From: Arthonia radiata | Lineage: Eukaryota; Ascomycota; Arthoniomycetes; Arthoniales; Arthoniaceae | DNA length: 64,000 nucleotides | Direction of reading: 5' to 3' | NCBI GenBank assembly: GCA_002989075.1 | Contig: PSQN01000015.1 | Span: 310,001-374,000 of the forward strand | Shown here: in pieces, positions 45,456 to 55,349 of the stretch | Numbering within the stretch: position 1 is the first letter of the stretch | How the letters are laid out: every line of letters starts with the position of its first letter | Notes under the pieces: generated by a model | What the model was told of the DNA's origin: nothing | The model's database searches: none | What the model saw: the letters and a program-made list of their open reading frames with translations, nothing else | Made by a program: the position numbers and the translations under genes

Positions 45456-46196
45456 TCATTCCACGTTCCGCCACCTTTCCCTTTCTGCCAAGATGCGTTC
45501 AACAATGTCGCTCCACTCACACATGGCGCCGTTGCCCGTGTCTCCACACGCTATCGTCTTCTCGGTAGGCCTCAGAACCTCAATCCAGTGCATCATGTTG
45601 CCTTTACCAAACAACGCTAGCTGCTGTGCTGTCAACGGATGATCCCACATCGCTGTGTTCATGGATGGGGCGACAATGATCGGCTTCTGGTATGATTTTG
45701 AGTGCATTGGGAGGGGCATCGTGTCACCATTGGTGAGAGAAGGATCAATGGAATTATTTCGCACAACATCCCAAGCACGCACGACAGACGTCAGTAGGTT
45801 GTCACAATAGCCGTGTGCGACCTTGGCAAGAGTGTTGGCAGACAAGGGTGAGATAACGAGCATATGTGCCCAGCGTCGAAGCTCAATGTGCAATATCGGC
45901 GCTCCACGCGTCCATGTGGGTTGCCACTCATCTTCATCGACGTGAACGGAGGCTACGTTGGGATACTTGGCAATGGCTTTTAGCGAAGGCTGCTCGTCCG
46001 TCTGGGCCTGTAAGAATTCGGAGGCTGAGCGAGTTACAATCACTCGGATAGATAAGTCAGATGCTTTGGAGAGACCTTGAATGATATTTGGTATTTTGAT
46101 AGTCGCAACCGAGCCTGAAGCTGCAAGTAATATATGGAATTTACCATCGTCAGCGTGGTCGCTGGCGCGGAATGCTTGATGGTTGCTTGTGCTCAT
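45456..46196 (-). CDS. CAB3: Phosphopantothenoylcysteine decarboxylase
   Basis: 246 aa without intron. A flavodoxin-like HFCD fold: FHILLAASGSVATIKIPNI (FMN-binding, about 20-38), the catalytic His in APILHIELRRWAHMLVISPLSANTLAKV, the PSMNTAMWDHP loop that binds FMN and substrate, and the catalytic Cys in the ACGDTGNGAM clamp near residue 220. It decarboxylates phosphopantothenoylcysteine to phosphopantetheine, the third step of CoA synthesis. Unlike yeast, where Hal3/Vhs3/Cab3 assemble a heterotrimeric enzyme with acidic tails, this protein carries both His and Cys in a compact chain, so it could form a homotrimer. The 3' end is only the short WRNVE tail. Head-to-head with GRX5. Confidence 0.93.
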   Translation of the reverse strand: MSTSNHQAFRASDHADDGKFHILLAASGSVATIKIPNIIQGLSKASDLSIRVIVTRSASEFLQAQTDEQPSLKAIAKYPNVASVHVDEDEWQPTWTRGAPILHIELRRWAHMLVISPLSANTLAKVAHGYCDNLLTSVVRAWDVVRNNSIDPSLTNGDTMPLPMHSKSYQKPIIVAPSMNTAMWDHPLTAQQLALFGKGNMMHWIEVLRPTEKTIACGDTGNGAMCEWSDIVERILAERERWRNVE

Positions 46197-46467
46197 CGTG
46201 GCTACGTTTCAGCCAGGCTACCTCAAACCAATTTCGAAGTCACACCTGTGGGACTGACATCTGTGAAAATAGAAGTAGATTCATGGATGGTGATGCTGGA
46301 ATTAAATGCTCCAAGGCGATAAGATAGATGGAAGAAAGGAGGGTTTGTTGTAATTCATCGAGAACCCGGCCGAGTGACATCATTTTTCCTGACTCGCTGC
46401 TTCGTCCTCGAAGATCCAAAGAGACGATTGCCAACAGGAACTTCCTGCACACACAACAGCCACAACG
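46197..46467. promoter_or_regulatory. Bidirectional promoter PPCDC / GRX5
   Basis: 271 bp separates the two start codons. It must serve both genes; no specific site recognised. Confidence 0.5.
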
Positions 46468-47115
46468 ATGTATACCAGTAGAGTTGCCCCCAGCGTGAGT
46501 ATTATACTACCAAAAGTCAGGAGTTATTGACTTACACAAATATCACAGGCTTTGCGCCTAGCCTCACGGCCATCCTTCGCCTCGGCCGCTTCACGACCAT
46601 CTCCATTCCACATCTCACGGACACAGCCGGTACGATGGCTTTCGCAAGAGATCAAGTCGGCAATAGATAAAGCTGTTGGCTCCGCGCCAGTCGTGCTATT
46701 CATGAAGGGTACACCAGAGACACCTCAGTGCGGCTTCTCACGCGCCAGCGTCCAAATCTTGGGAATGCAAGGCGTAGACCCTAAGAAGTTTGCTGCATTC
46801 AACGTGCTGGAGGATCAGGGCCTAAGAGATGGTAGGTGATACTCAGTGCATACCGTGCTCGACATCAAGGTTTTGTTGCTTCAAAGTAGCGCAGAAAGAT
46901 CGAGTCATATGGGCGTCATTCCAGACTAACGGCTTTCAACAGGTATCAAAGAGTTTTCTGAGTGGCCAACAATACCACAGCTATACCTCGACAAGGAATT
47001 CGTAGGCGGGTGCGATATCCTTATGTCGATGCATCAGGATGGCAGCTTAGCGAAGATCCTTGAAGAGAAGAAGGTGGTCGTTGAGGGTGAATCCGAGCCA
47101 GAGTCTAAATCATGA
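46468..47115 (+). CDS. GRX5: Mitochondrial monothiol glutaredoxin (Grx5 type)
   Basis: Model: join(46468..46494, 46549..46831, 46943..47115), 160 aa. A nine-codon first exon starts a mitochondrial presequence rich in Arg and Ser ([19 protein letters not shown]). The glutaredoxin domain follows: [21 protein letters not shown], the CGFS active site (about residue 70), [19 protein letters not shown] and [11 protein letters not shown], all glutathione and Fe-S binding positions of class II Grx. It passes [2Fe-2S] clusters from the scaffold Isu to targets. The second intron is 111 nt with a CTAAC branch sequence; the first is 54 nt. Tail is Glu/Ser-rich. Confidence 0.94.
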
Positions 47116-47363
47116 GGCTCAGGCTATCCAGTGATGCTTGATTTTGTGTAAAGACGGGGCGTTTGACGAGCGTTTTCGAAAACTCAGCTTTGGAGGTGTG
47201 TATTATTTGTCACCTTCACGGCCTCACCGCCATATCAAAATGTACAGACTTGGCAGGGTCGACCCAGACTTTCTTGCTCACAGCTGTTTACCCGTTCTGC
47301 ATTTCATCCAACCATCTCGGTCTCTGTTCGTTCCTCTGCTTCATCCCTTCTCAAGGTTCGAGA

Positions 47364-48623
47364 ATGTCAACCAAAAACGGACAACCCCCGCACTCACCCA
47401 ACCCAAAACGCTTTCAGATCCATCGAGATCTTAGTGACCCGAAGCATGCACCTCAGCCGAAAGCCTCGATAGACTCTGCACTAATCCCAGAGTCACTCCG
47501 CAAGGCCTTTGCGAACTTGACTGCCGTCCAGCCACAGAAAGCCACCGTAGACAATGACCATGCAGCGCCACCACGTCCAAAGTCTCAAGCAAGCAATGCA
47601 GCACGCCAGTCAGAGCCAGCACCACTTCGTGCCCAAGACCCGAACCAGGGGCTTGTTTCTTCGAATACATATGCGGCAAAGCCTGTTGTATCTAGCACTC
47701 AAAATCATCGACCATTGAGATCGCCTCGTGGAAAGGCAGAAGCTTACATTCTCAAGCCTCGTAGCCCAAACAAGGTCTGGAAGTCTGCCGACCAGGTTTC
47801 TCCACAACAACCAAACAAGCATCGACCGCAGCAGAATGCCACCTACTATCTGCCACAACCTCACAGCAGCAGCCCAGCAAAGCAGAACCATCTGTCCCGC
47901 AAGTCCAGCGCTGAACGTCCCCCCAAAGCGCCCTATGTGCTCAAGTCACCACCGCCTAGACCCGAGTCAGCCCCCGCAAATCACCCAGCATACAAGCCCA
48001 TTCCTGTCCAACAGGCTCCTTCACCGCCTCCACGACTACTCGCCTCCGACGTGGAGTTCAAAGAGCATCCACTCTCGCTCATCTTCAATCAACAGGTCGA
48101 ATTTTACAAGCAAAGCTTCTTCGCCACTGAAGTGAAGAGCGTTGACGAAGCCCGCTCCAGACTGCAGGAACAGCAGGCGAAGCAGCAGGAGAAGGAGAAG
48201 GCCACCGTCGAGAAGTACAACGCTGACGTGAAAAAGACCTTCACACCTCTCAATGCCGAGCAGAGCATCAACGGCAACGGCACCATTGACGAAGAGCTCG
48301 AGAAATGGCGCCATGAAGCCAAGGAAGCGTGGCGAGAATACAAGACCTTGGCCACGACGTATGGAGAGACGATCAAGGCCATCAGTGCGTTCAAGGAAGA
48401 CATGAGCAGTGGTGAACCCGCGCACTCTAATTATGCCAAGGACGTCGCCGAGATCAATGAGGAGTTTGAAACCAAACGGAGGCATATCATTGAGAAGGCC
48501 ATCGAGGATATGCAGGCGTTGCATAAGGAGGTTGAGGAGGGCGAGATTGCGTGCAAGAAGAGGTTGGGTGAGATCAGGGCGACAGTGAACGAGTATTTGA
48601 CGACGATGGCGGAAGAGGCGTAG
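47364..48623 (+). CDS. Fungal protein with disordered N-half and C-terminal coiled coil, unknown
   Basis: 419 aa from ATG at 47364 (MSTKNGQPPHSPNPKRFQIH); the frame is open further upstream, but that part is hydrophobic, leader-like and unlikely to be translated. Residues 1-225 are Pro/Ser/Gln/Lys-rich and disordered. DVEFKEHPLSLIFNQQVEFYKQSFF (about 228-252) begins a helical region rich in Glu, Lys and Gln that reads as coiled coil to the C-terminus (EEFETKRRHIIEKAIEDM...). No catalytic motif, signal or membrane segment. Possibly a scaffold or nuclear protein; I do not recognise it. Codon use is like the neighbours. Confidence 0.72.
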   Translation: MSTKNGQPPHSPNPKRFQIHRDLSDPKHAPQPKASIDSALIPESLRKAFANLTAVQPQKATVDNDHAAPPRPKSQASNAARQSEPAPLRAQDPNQGLVSSNTYAAKPVVSSTQNHRPLRSPRGKAEAYILKPRSPNKVWKSADQVSPQQPNKHRPQQNATYYLPQPHSSSPAKQNHLSRKSSAERPPKAPYVLKSPPPRPESAPANHPAYKPIPVQQAPSPPPRLLASDVEFKEHPLSLIFNQQVEFYKQSFFATEVKSVDEARSRLQEQQAKQQEKEKATVEKYNADVKKTFTPLNAEQSINGNGTIDEELEKWRHEAKEAWREYKTLATTYGETIKAISAFKEDMSSGEPAHSNYAKDVAEINEEFETKRRHIIEKAIEDMQALHKEVEEGEIACKKRLGEIRATVNEYLTTMAEEA

Positions 48624-49024
48624 TGCTCGTCAAGAGAGATTGCGGATTTTGCAGGGCTTGGGAGGACAAAGGAGAGAAAAGTTTCCTGCTGCTGGTGGAT
48701 TGAGACGAAACGGGTGATTCTGTATTTGCTTGATGACTGCATGATATAGATATATGTGGAGTAGGTGTCCAGAGCTACCGCATATCTAGCCAGTCTTGAA
48801 CGCGTCGACAGTCAAGATTGCACTGTTGAACATGTTCGTCAGCTTTGATCATGTAGGAATCTCTTATACTCACGTTGTCTCGTCTGAAATGCGTGTGAAA
48901 TCGATGCTCTGCTGATACTGAGTAGTAAGCGTAGTAAATACTCAATCGGGACCTCCGTTTCGTCTTTGATATGTCGCCACGTTAGGCGTAAGGTATGTTA
49001 TGCTTGGCGCTTCGACAGAGACTA
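48624..49024. other. Convergent spacer
   Basis: 401 bp between convergent 3' ends; nothing recognised. Confidence 0.5.
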
Positions 49025-49905
49025 TTAAAGCTCTCCTGTTGCACTGTTTTTCATCCCGTGTTGGAGCTTCTGCCCTTCGTACAATCCGCCGTAATAGCCA
49101 GCCCAGTACCAACTCGTCATGAGGTTCTTGAGCACCTGATCAGTCTGACCGGGCGCACGATTGATCACGTCTGCAGGTTGTGGAAACGCAGTCCCGTTGA
49201 CCAAAGGAGCGTTTGCTTGGTCAGGGCCATTCACTTCCGTTTCCTTGTTCTGCCGTGTGATTTTGCGAATGAAGTGCTGTTTCATCTCATTGTCATTTGG
49301 AAGACGTCGGAGAAACTTCTCCAAAGTTCTCCATTCAGGAATGGGGTCCTGCAAGAAAGACTGGAAGCGCTTGTTGCCTGGGTCGGGATCCTTTTGGAAA
49401 CGTTCGTATTCTTGATAGTTGGTCATCGCTTCACCCTCTTTTTGAAGAGTGTATCGAGATTCTGCAAAAGCCTGATTGTTATACGGGTGGTCATCGTGGT
49501 ACGCATCGCTAATTGACGAGTCTTCATCTGAGCCAGTACTCTGATTGCCATCCGTCACATCGTATGCGGTTGACGCTTTAGGCTGCATGGCATGAGAAGC
49601 CGCCATAGCACCAGATGATTCTAGGTCACTGTCACCGCCATCCTCGGCTCCGTTGAGCGCAGCCTCGACATCCTCGCCGCGAGCATGCAAGCTATGGTAA
49701 TGCTATCACTCATCAATCAGCCACTGCTTCTATGTCAACGAAGAAGGTTCGGTGTGATTGGACACGAGGATATGCTTACCTTGTACTCCTCGACAGCTTC
49801 GTTCCAGCTATCAACGAGCGCCGAGTCATCCCAGATTTGATCATGAGTGAGCTCTCGCTCTCTGGTGGAGTCGAAATGCTGGCGCTTGCGCTTCTTGTTC
49901 GCCAT
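49025..49905 (-). CDS. SMN1: Survival motor neuron (SMN) orthologue
   Basis: Model: complement(join(49025..49702, 49780..49905)), 267 aa. The first exon encodes MANKKRKRQHF and the Gemin2-binding helix IWDDSALVDSWNEAVEEYK. The acceptor that gives HYHSLHARGEDVE (49,703) restores frame; the alternative AG nine bases downstream would drop conserved YHS. The C-terminus is the oligomerising YG-box: LKNLMTSWYWAGYYGGLYEG. The middle is acidic and disordered and there is no Tudor domain, as in S. pombe Smn1. SMN with Gemin2 assembles Sm rings on spliceosomal snRNAs. Not found in S. cerevisiae, so its presence fits an intron-rich filamentous fungus. Divergent from the RRM gene at 50168. Confidence 0.9.
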
Positions 49906-50167
49906 ACTGATGTTTTGGGAGAAGAGCTCTGTGAAATCTTTCTTATGGTAGGTGCGATTTGTGAATTGCAAGAGTTGTTGGCAAAGTTCCACCACTTGTA
50001 AGAGAGCGAAGTTCAAGTCCGTAGTTGCCGCATTTGGATATCTGCGACCGAGAGCTCGGCTTTCAGGTATCTCGGCCCGCCGTCTCGCGACGCCCTCGGA
50101 CAGATTCCGATTTCTCAAAATTGCAGAACTTGACATCCCGCAGTAATCACATCATTAGCGTCCAAAA
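49906..50167. promoter_or_regulatory. Bidirectional promoter SMN1 / Nop15-like
   Basis: 262 bp between divergent start codons. The SMN reading frame remains open upstream into this segment to 50,136, but the extension has no SMN homology and is likely 5' leader. Confidence 0.5.
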
Positions 50168-51950
50168 ATGGCAGTGAATGAAATCTCGAAGAAGCGGAAG
50201 AGTATGTCAGCTTCAAAAGATCATAGAATGGAATCGGATTGGCTAATTTTTGCGTCCAGCGGTACCTGCGGACGATGTCAAACTCAAGAAGCGGAGAGCT
50301 CAACCAGGCGAGCCTGCCAAAGTCAAGAGGAAGCAGACCTCAGAAAAGTCAAAATCGCACGGAGAAGATTCTGTGACGCAAAGACTCTCAAAGAAGACCA
50401 TCACGCCTGTGGATGGCACCGCGCCAACGAGAATCGTGAAGCAGAAGACCAAAATAATCAAAAAGACGCCTGCTACCGCGAAGCATGATGACACTGATGG
50501 CGGCGTGCCAATCTCCCTTGGAACTGAACAAAGTCAGGTTGAAAACATCGAGGATGACTTCAAAGGATTCGCCTCAGACTCGGACTCCGAGACTGACGGC
50601 GGAGCTTTACTTTCCAATGACCATACCGCTGAGCTGCTGAAAGGCTTCGAATCTTCGTCGGAAGATGAAGATGAAGAGCGATCGGAGACCTTGGGACGGA
50701 GTGCACAAGGATCTGATGGTGAGACACCTGCGGACGAGATCCCAAGTCTACCTCAAGCAGCACAATCTGCCATTGCAAATTCCTCCAAAGCTAGAGGTCG
50801 GAATAATAAAGACCCTCCCATTACACTTTACATTGGCCGCATACCACGCGGCTTCTTCGAACATCAGATACGCGCATACTTTTCGCAATTTGGCGACATC
50901 ACACACCTACGCCTTGCGCACAATCGTCGCACCGGTGCTCATAAGCATTTCGGCTTCATACAGTTTGAGTCAGGCGAGGTCGGTCGGATCGTCCAGCGTA
51001 CTATGCAGGGTTACATCATGTTTGGACATATTTTGCAAGTCAAGGAGGTGCCGCAGAGCAAGCTGACGGAGCTAGAAGCAAAGGGCGTGGACATCTGGAA
51101 GGGCGAGGGAAAGCGATTCAAGCCAATGCCTTGGCGAGACATCCAAAAGAAAGATCTGAGGACGGCTACTCGTGAGGGTTGGTCTAAGCGAGTGGCGAAG
51201 GAAAATGAACGACGAGTAGCGAAAGCGGAGAAGCTCAAAAAATTGGGCTACGAGTTCGAAATGCCACAGCTGAAGAGTGTCGACAGCGTGCCAGTGTATG
51301 TGCCAGAAGAGCAGAAAGAAGATCCCACCAAGCCGGCCAAAGATGCATCCGACTCTGAGCGTAACGGCAACGATGCTCTTCGTCAGAAGCAGCGGCCCGA
51401 CGCAGAACCCAGGAAAATGGCGCAGAGGAATACCCACACGAGAAGACAGAAGAACAGAAATGCGCCTATCGGTACGGATGCAAACGCAACTTCTGTGAGC
51501 AGCGAACGTCTTCAGAAGCTGTTCACGAACGAAACCGACATCGGCGCCGACATTAGAGCGTGCGGCCCTGTCACGAAGACACCGGCGCGGACTACCCAAG
51601 GTACAGGACGAGAGCTGAGATCCGACGCTGCTGCAACGGACGACCCGGCCGAGGAAGTGAAGGGTGCTAAATCTACAAAAGAAGAGCAGAGTCATACCAT
51701 CGGTGCTGCACTGAACACCCCAATCAATGCAGTGGGTGGTGCTGAAAGCGTCAAACAAGAGCAGATACCAAACGCTGCTTCAACGGACACTCGGGTCGAT
51801 CAACCGCATGGCGACCTCGAATCAAGGATCACTTATCCAACAGGAGCACCCAAGAAGGTGGTCGTGAGTGCAGAGAAGAAAGACGGACAAGAGCAAGCTC
51901 CAGAGAAGCGCAAGAGCCTGCGTCAGATGACTGTGCCGGCGGCAGCTTGA
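50168..51950 (+). CDS. NOP15: Nucleolar RRM protein of the Nop15/NIFK type (ribosome biogenesis)
   Basis: Model: join(50168..50201, 50260..51950), 574 aa; GTATGT donor, CCAG acceptor, 58-nt intron after MAVNEISKKRK. A Lys-rich, acidic-Ser N-terminus with SDSDSETDGG and SSSEDEDEERS patches (CK2-like) precedes one RRM: TLYIGRIPRGFFEHQIRAYF (RNP2, about 205-224) and HKHFGFIQFES (RNP1, about 245-255). Then WKGEGKRFKPMPWRDIQ, a stretch shared with Nop15/NIFK. Yeast Nop15 is a 60S pre-ribosome factor acting at ITS2. The C-terminal 220 residues are charged and disordered, longer than in yeast (220 aa total there). Symbol by family resemblance. Confidence 0.85.
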
Positions 51951-52805
51951 GCGCAACTGCGCTGCGTTTGAGGCGCATTTGTATTCTTACAGCGATGTCG
52001 CTTCAATCGTCTCTCTCAAGTCCGCAATGCAGATTTGGTGAAGTCGTAAGTACTACGGCTCGAAATTTGCAACGTCACTACATATGTTTGATGCTATGTT
52101 GTCTCTCCCCGTTCATTCCACAACAGGAGTGTCGATTTGCAGTTTTGATCAAGTCACCTTCAAATATTCTGCGATGCCACCAAACCTAAGCCTTGGCGCC
52201 GCCCAAAAAACGTGGAAATGCCCAGCATCCATCGCGTCCACAACAGCAGCTCATAAATAGCACCATTAAGAACGTCGTCAAAATTGGGGTGTTGCTCAGG
52301 CCAGTGTAACGAGCACATATCAGTGGTGGCTGTCGTCGTAGCTGCAAACTTTTGCCGAAAACATGAGACATGGCTACTGGGGTAGCTCGACGCTAGCTGA
52401 TATTCAGTTTGAGAATCGAAAAAACCGCTGTAACTTTTGCCACATCAACACTACGAATCTAAAAATAACGCCATTGAAATCGCCGTCGAAATTTGACGTA
52501 ATGCGCAGGCCAGTGTGGTAAGCACGTATCGAGATCGTCGCTGGTTACGAAATGCAATTGCAATAGGAAGGGCCCACGCTAGCCTAATCTGGAAGAGGCG
52601 GCAAGGACTGCAAATGTTGTTAGGAGACGTGCAAGAACGTGTGCAACCTCAGCAGCATGAATAGCAGAGTGAGCGTTCGACAAGGGCCACTTTGGATATT
52701 TTTGGAAGGTCCAAGCGCGTGCAATGAGCGTGGAGGCGCCGGACCTCCCTCCCAGAACCCATCTAGCGTGTGGGAAACCCTTGAGCTGAAGATCACCTGG
52801 GAGTG
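51951..52805. other. Spacer with a degenerate duplicated segment
   Basis: No gene seen. It holds two related copies listed as a repeat; the right end must carry the FOL3 promoter. Confidence 0.5.
52255..52600 (+). repeat. Degenerate direct repeat, two copies about 208 bp apart
   Basis: 52,255-52,325 and 52,463-52,533 align almost without gaps through AAATARC, CCATT, CGTC, CAGGCCAGTGT and AGCAC, with CGCTAGC further on in both (near 52,393 and 52,579). I judge about 70% identity over the first 70 bp by eye; many differences are transitions. Not coding. Confidence 0.6.
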
Positions 52806-54137
52806 ATGCAGAATCAGATCAAGCCCGGCCTACAACGAATCACGCGTCTGCTTCATGGCTTCCAGCAAAGATGGCCGGCTATTCACGTTGCAGGCACCAA
52901 CGGCAAGGGCTCTGTGTGCGCGTACATTACAGCCATGCTACGACACGCGGGTGTCCGCACCGGGAGGTTCACATCCCCTCATCTCATCGACCGGTGGGAC
53001 GGCATCACTATCAACGATCGAGTCGTAAATGAAGGTCTTTTCGAGAAAGCCGAGAGCAAAATACAACTGTTGAATGATGATCACGCGATTGGCGCATCGT
53101 CGTTCGAGATACTGACTGCTACGGCATTCCACGTTTTCAATGATGAGAACATTGATATGGCCGTCATCGAGTGTGGCATGGGCGGCCGTGAAGACGCAAC
53201 CAATGTGCTGCAACATCCGGTTGTGTCCGTCATCACGAATGTTGGTCTCGATCATCAGAACTTCCTCGGGAATTCGGTTGAGGAGATCGCTCATCAGAAA
53301 GCTGGTATTCTGAGACCGAATGTGCCCTTTGTAACACCTTACAACTCGGTCGCATCGAACGACAAAGTGGCGAAAGTGATCGAAGAAGAAGCCGCTCAGG
53401 TCGGCGCAGTGCCCATTTCTTTGTCACAGGAGCTCGACGGAGCTGATGGCAAATTTGCAGATCAGTATCAATTGACGAACATGCGACTGGCTTCGAAAGC
53501 AGTCCAGCTAGCTGCTCGACCTCTAGCTGAGAATGGCAACAAGTATTTCACTGATGTCACATTGGCTTTAGATATTGCGCGTGACCTACACCCCGCTATG
53601 CTCAAAGCTACATTTCCCGGTCGTATGCAGAGACTAAGCTTAGAGGTACTGACTCGAAGGAAGAATCCTGTTCTCATTGATGGTGCACACAACGAAGACG
53701 CTTGGGACGCCTTAAGCAATCTCGTTGACAACCACTGGCGCCATGGCTCACCTCCGGACGCTGCGAGCGAGAAGAACAAAGGATCCGTGGTCTGGGTCCT
53801 TGCACAGTCTTCATCTACGCACAAGTCGCCCCTGAAAATGATCCAGAGGCTTTGGCGACCTGGCGACTCTGTCTTCGTCACACGCTTTGGAGCCGTTGAT
53901 GGTATGCCCTGGGTCAAGCCAGCGGCTTTCGAAGCCTACGGTGTTCCTGCTGAGCTCCAGCAGGAGCTAAGAACATTCCAGTTGTGCCGTGACATGTCGA
54001 CCCTCGATGTGCTGAACCAGGCATGTGTTGAAGCTGCGGGTAACCCGCTGGTCATATCGGGCAGCCTATACTTGATATCGGACGTCATGAGACTTCTTCG
54101 AGATGCCGGGCATGATCCTAGATGCGCAATTGGTTGA
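52806..54137 (+). CDS. FOL3: Dihydrofolate synthase (Mur ligase family)
   Basis: 443 aa from ATG at 52806. Mur-ligase/FPGS landmarks in order: HVAGTNGKGSVCAYITAML (P-loop), TSPHLIDRWDGITIND (omega region and folate site), AVIECGMGGREDATN, NVGLDHQNFLG, HQKAGILRP with the carbamylated-Lys region, FPGRMQRL and IDGAHNEDAW. The compact length and the short N-terminus beginning IKPGLQRITRLL fit dihydrofolate synthase rather than the longer mitochondrial or cytosolic folylpolyglutamate synthase. It joins glutamate to dihydropteroate in de novo folate synthesis. No intron. A second, unrelated signal peptide protein follows in the same direction. Confidence 0.9.
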   Translation: MQNQIKPGLQRITRLLHGFQQRWPAIHVAGTNGKGSVCAYITAMLRHAGVRTGRFTSPHLIDRWDGITINDRVVNEGLFEKAESKIQLLNDDHAIGASSFEILTATAFHVFNDENIDMAVIECGMGGREDATNVLQHPVVSVITNVGLDHQNFLGNSVEEIAHQKAGILRPNVPFVTPYNSVASNDKVAKVIEEEAAQVGAVPISLSQELDGADGKFADQYQLTNMRLASKAVQLAARPLAENGNKYFTDVTLALDIARDLHPAMLKATFPGRMQRLSLEVLTRRKNPVLIDGAHNEDAWDALSNLVDNHWRHGSPPDAASEKNKGSVVWVLAQSSSTHKSPLKMIQRLWRPGDSVFVTRFGAVDGMPWVKPAAFEAYGVPAELQQELRTFQLCRDMSTLDVLNQACVEAAGNPLVISGSLYLISDVMRLLRDAGHDPRCAIG

Positions 54138-54461
54138 ATCGTCTGAGCCGGAGAGTACTCTCCGCTTGATCGACGCCAGAATCAAGAGCACTGAAACGCG
54201 GTTGCATCCGAATGACGACAGTTCGGTACGCCAACCCTTTTCCCAAACGCTCAAGACAACCTCGCCAGTCGCTCTTGCTGGACTATTACCGTTTTTTGAG
54301 ATAAGCAACACATGTCGATACAAGGCCCGAAGGTCATGCTCGGCAACCGAATCACCGATCTACCGACTTCGTACTACGTTGAAGCGTATAATAGCTCTCG
54401 TCATCAGCTCAAGCTCCAATACCTTACTTGCTCGCAGCACTTCAATTGCACTGTGTCCCCA
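54138..54461. other. Spacer before aldolase-like gene
   Basis: 324 bp; the downstream frame is open back to 54312, but that extension lacks features and would bury the signal peptide. Promoter presumed here. Confidence 0.5.
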
Positions 54462-55349
54462 ATGAGACTGCTGCTATTACTCACAAGCTTGACAACAATG
54501 GCGACTGCACAGCCTCTTCCTCTTGATCTCATGAAGACTCTCATCCGTGGGAACCATGTGCTTCATCAGCATGGAGCCGTTGACGGATTCGGTCATATAT
54601 CTGTTCGACATCCGGACAATCCAGAACTATACGTGATGTCAGCATATCTGGCTCCGGCCTTGGTTTCTCAGGCAAGCGATCTTGTCACCTACACCGTCAA
54701 TGATAGCTCATCCGTGGATCCAAATTCCCCGAAAGGCTATGCCGAGCGCTTCATCCATGGCGAGATGTTCAAACGATACCCAGACGTCAATTGCGTCGTC
54801 CACAGCCATGCTCCTAGCGTTCTACCGTTCGCAGTTGTTGGAGTTGATAGCGACGTCAACAGCGCACATTATCCACGGCTGAAGCCTGTGTTCCACATGG
54901 GAGGCTTTTTAGGAGATGAAGGAGCGCCAGTGTGGGACGCCGAGAAACTATATGAGCCCTCCTCAGACTCTGATTTGCTCGTCAAATCTCCCGAGCTGGG
55001 TGCTTCTCTCGCGGCTGCTTTCTCCAAGCCATCCGGCAACAGCTCAAATCAACCAGACCATACCGTGGTCGTGATGCGCCATCATGGTTTCACTACACAC
55101 GGCCCAGATATTCAGACAGCCATTTACCGTACTCTCTACACTGTCGAAAACGCACAGGCGCAGTTGAGCGCAATGGCGCTCAAGAATGCAGCGACCGCGA
55201 ATGGCTATGACACAAGTACAGCCGACTTTGCAATTCATGGAAAGGTCGCACAAGACACGCGAGCCATGAACGAGCGCACGCAAGACAAAGCTTGGCCGTT
55301 GTGGCTCCGCGAAGTGGAGGTCAATCCCCTCTACCAGCTCAACGTATGA
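54462..55349 (+). CDS. Secreted class II aldolase/adducin-fold protein
   Basis: 295 aa if started at 54462, where MRLLLLLTSLTTMATAQPLP is a convincing signal peptide. The class II aldolase/adducin fold follows: LIRGNHVLHQHGAVDGFGHISVR, YAERFIHGEMFKRYPDVNCVVHSHAPSVLPF (His pair HSH as metal ligands) and VVMRHHGFTTHG (third His). Enzymes of this fold cleave phospho-sugars (fuculose-, rhamnulose-phosphate) or act in methionine salvage; secretion argues against a phosphorylated substrate. Several fungi carry such secreted members of unknown role. The frame extends 50 codons upstream without a signal, which I consider leader. Confidence 0.85.
   Translation: MRLLLLLTSLTTMATAQPLPLDLMKTLIRGNHVLHQHGAVDGFGHISVRHPDNPELYVMSAYLAPALVSQASDLVTYTVNDSSSVDPNSPKGYAERFIHGEMFKRYPDVNCVVHSHAPSVLPFAVVGVDSDVNSAHYPRLKPVFHMGGFLGDEGAPVWDAEKLYEPSSDSDLLVKSPELGASLAAAFSKPSGNSSNQPDHTVVVMRHHGFTTHGPDIQTAIYRTLYTVENAQAQLSAMALKNAATANGYDTSTADFAIHGKVAQDTRAMNERTQDKAWPLWLREVEVNPLYQLNV

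Noticed and set aside
47163-47363. N-terminal extension of the coiled-coil protein
   Set aside because: Open frame but leader-like composition; the first good ATG with polar disordered sequence after it is 47364.
49906-50136. N-terminal extension of SMN by 77 residues
   Set aside because: The frame is open, but the sequence lacks SMN similarity; orthologues begin near MANKKRKR, so I keep 49905 as start.
54312-54461. N-terminal extension of the aldolase-like protein
   Set aside because: It would place a clear signal peptide internally.
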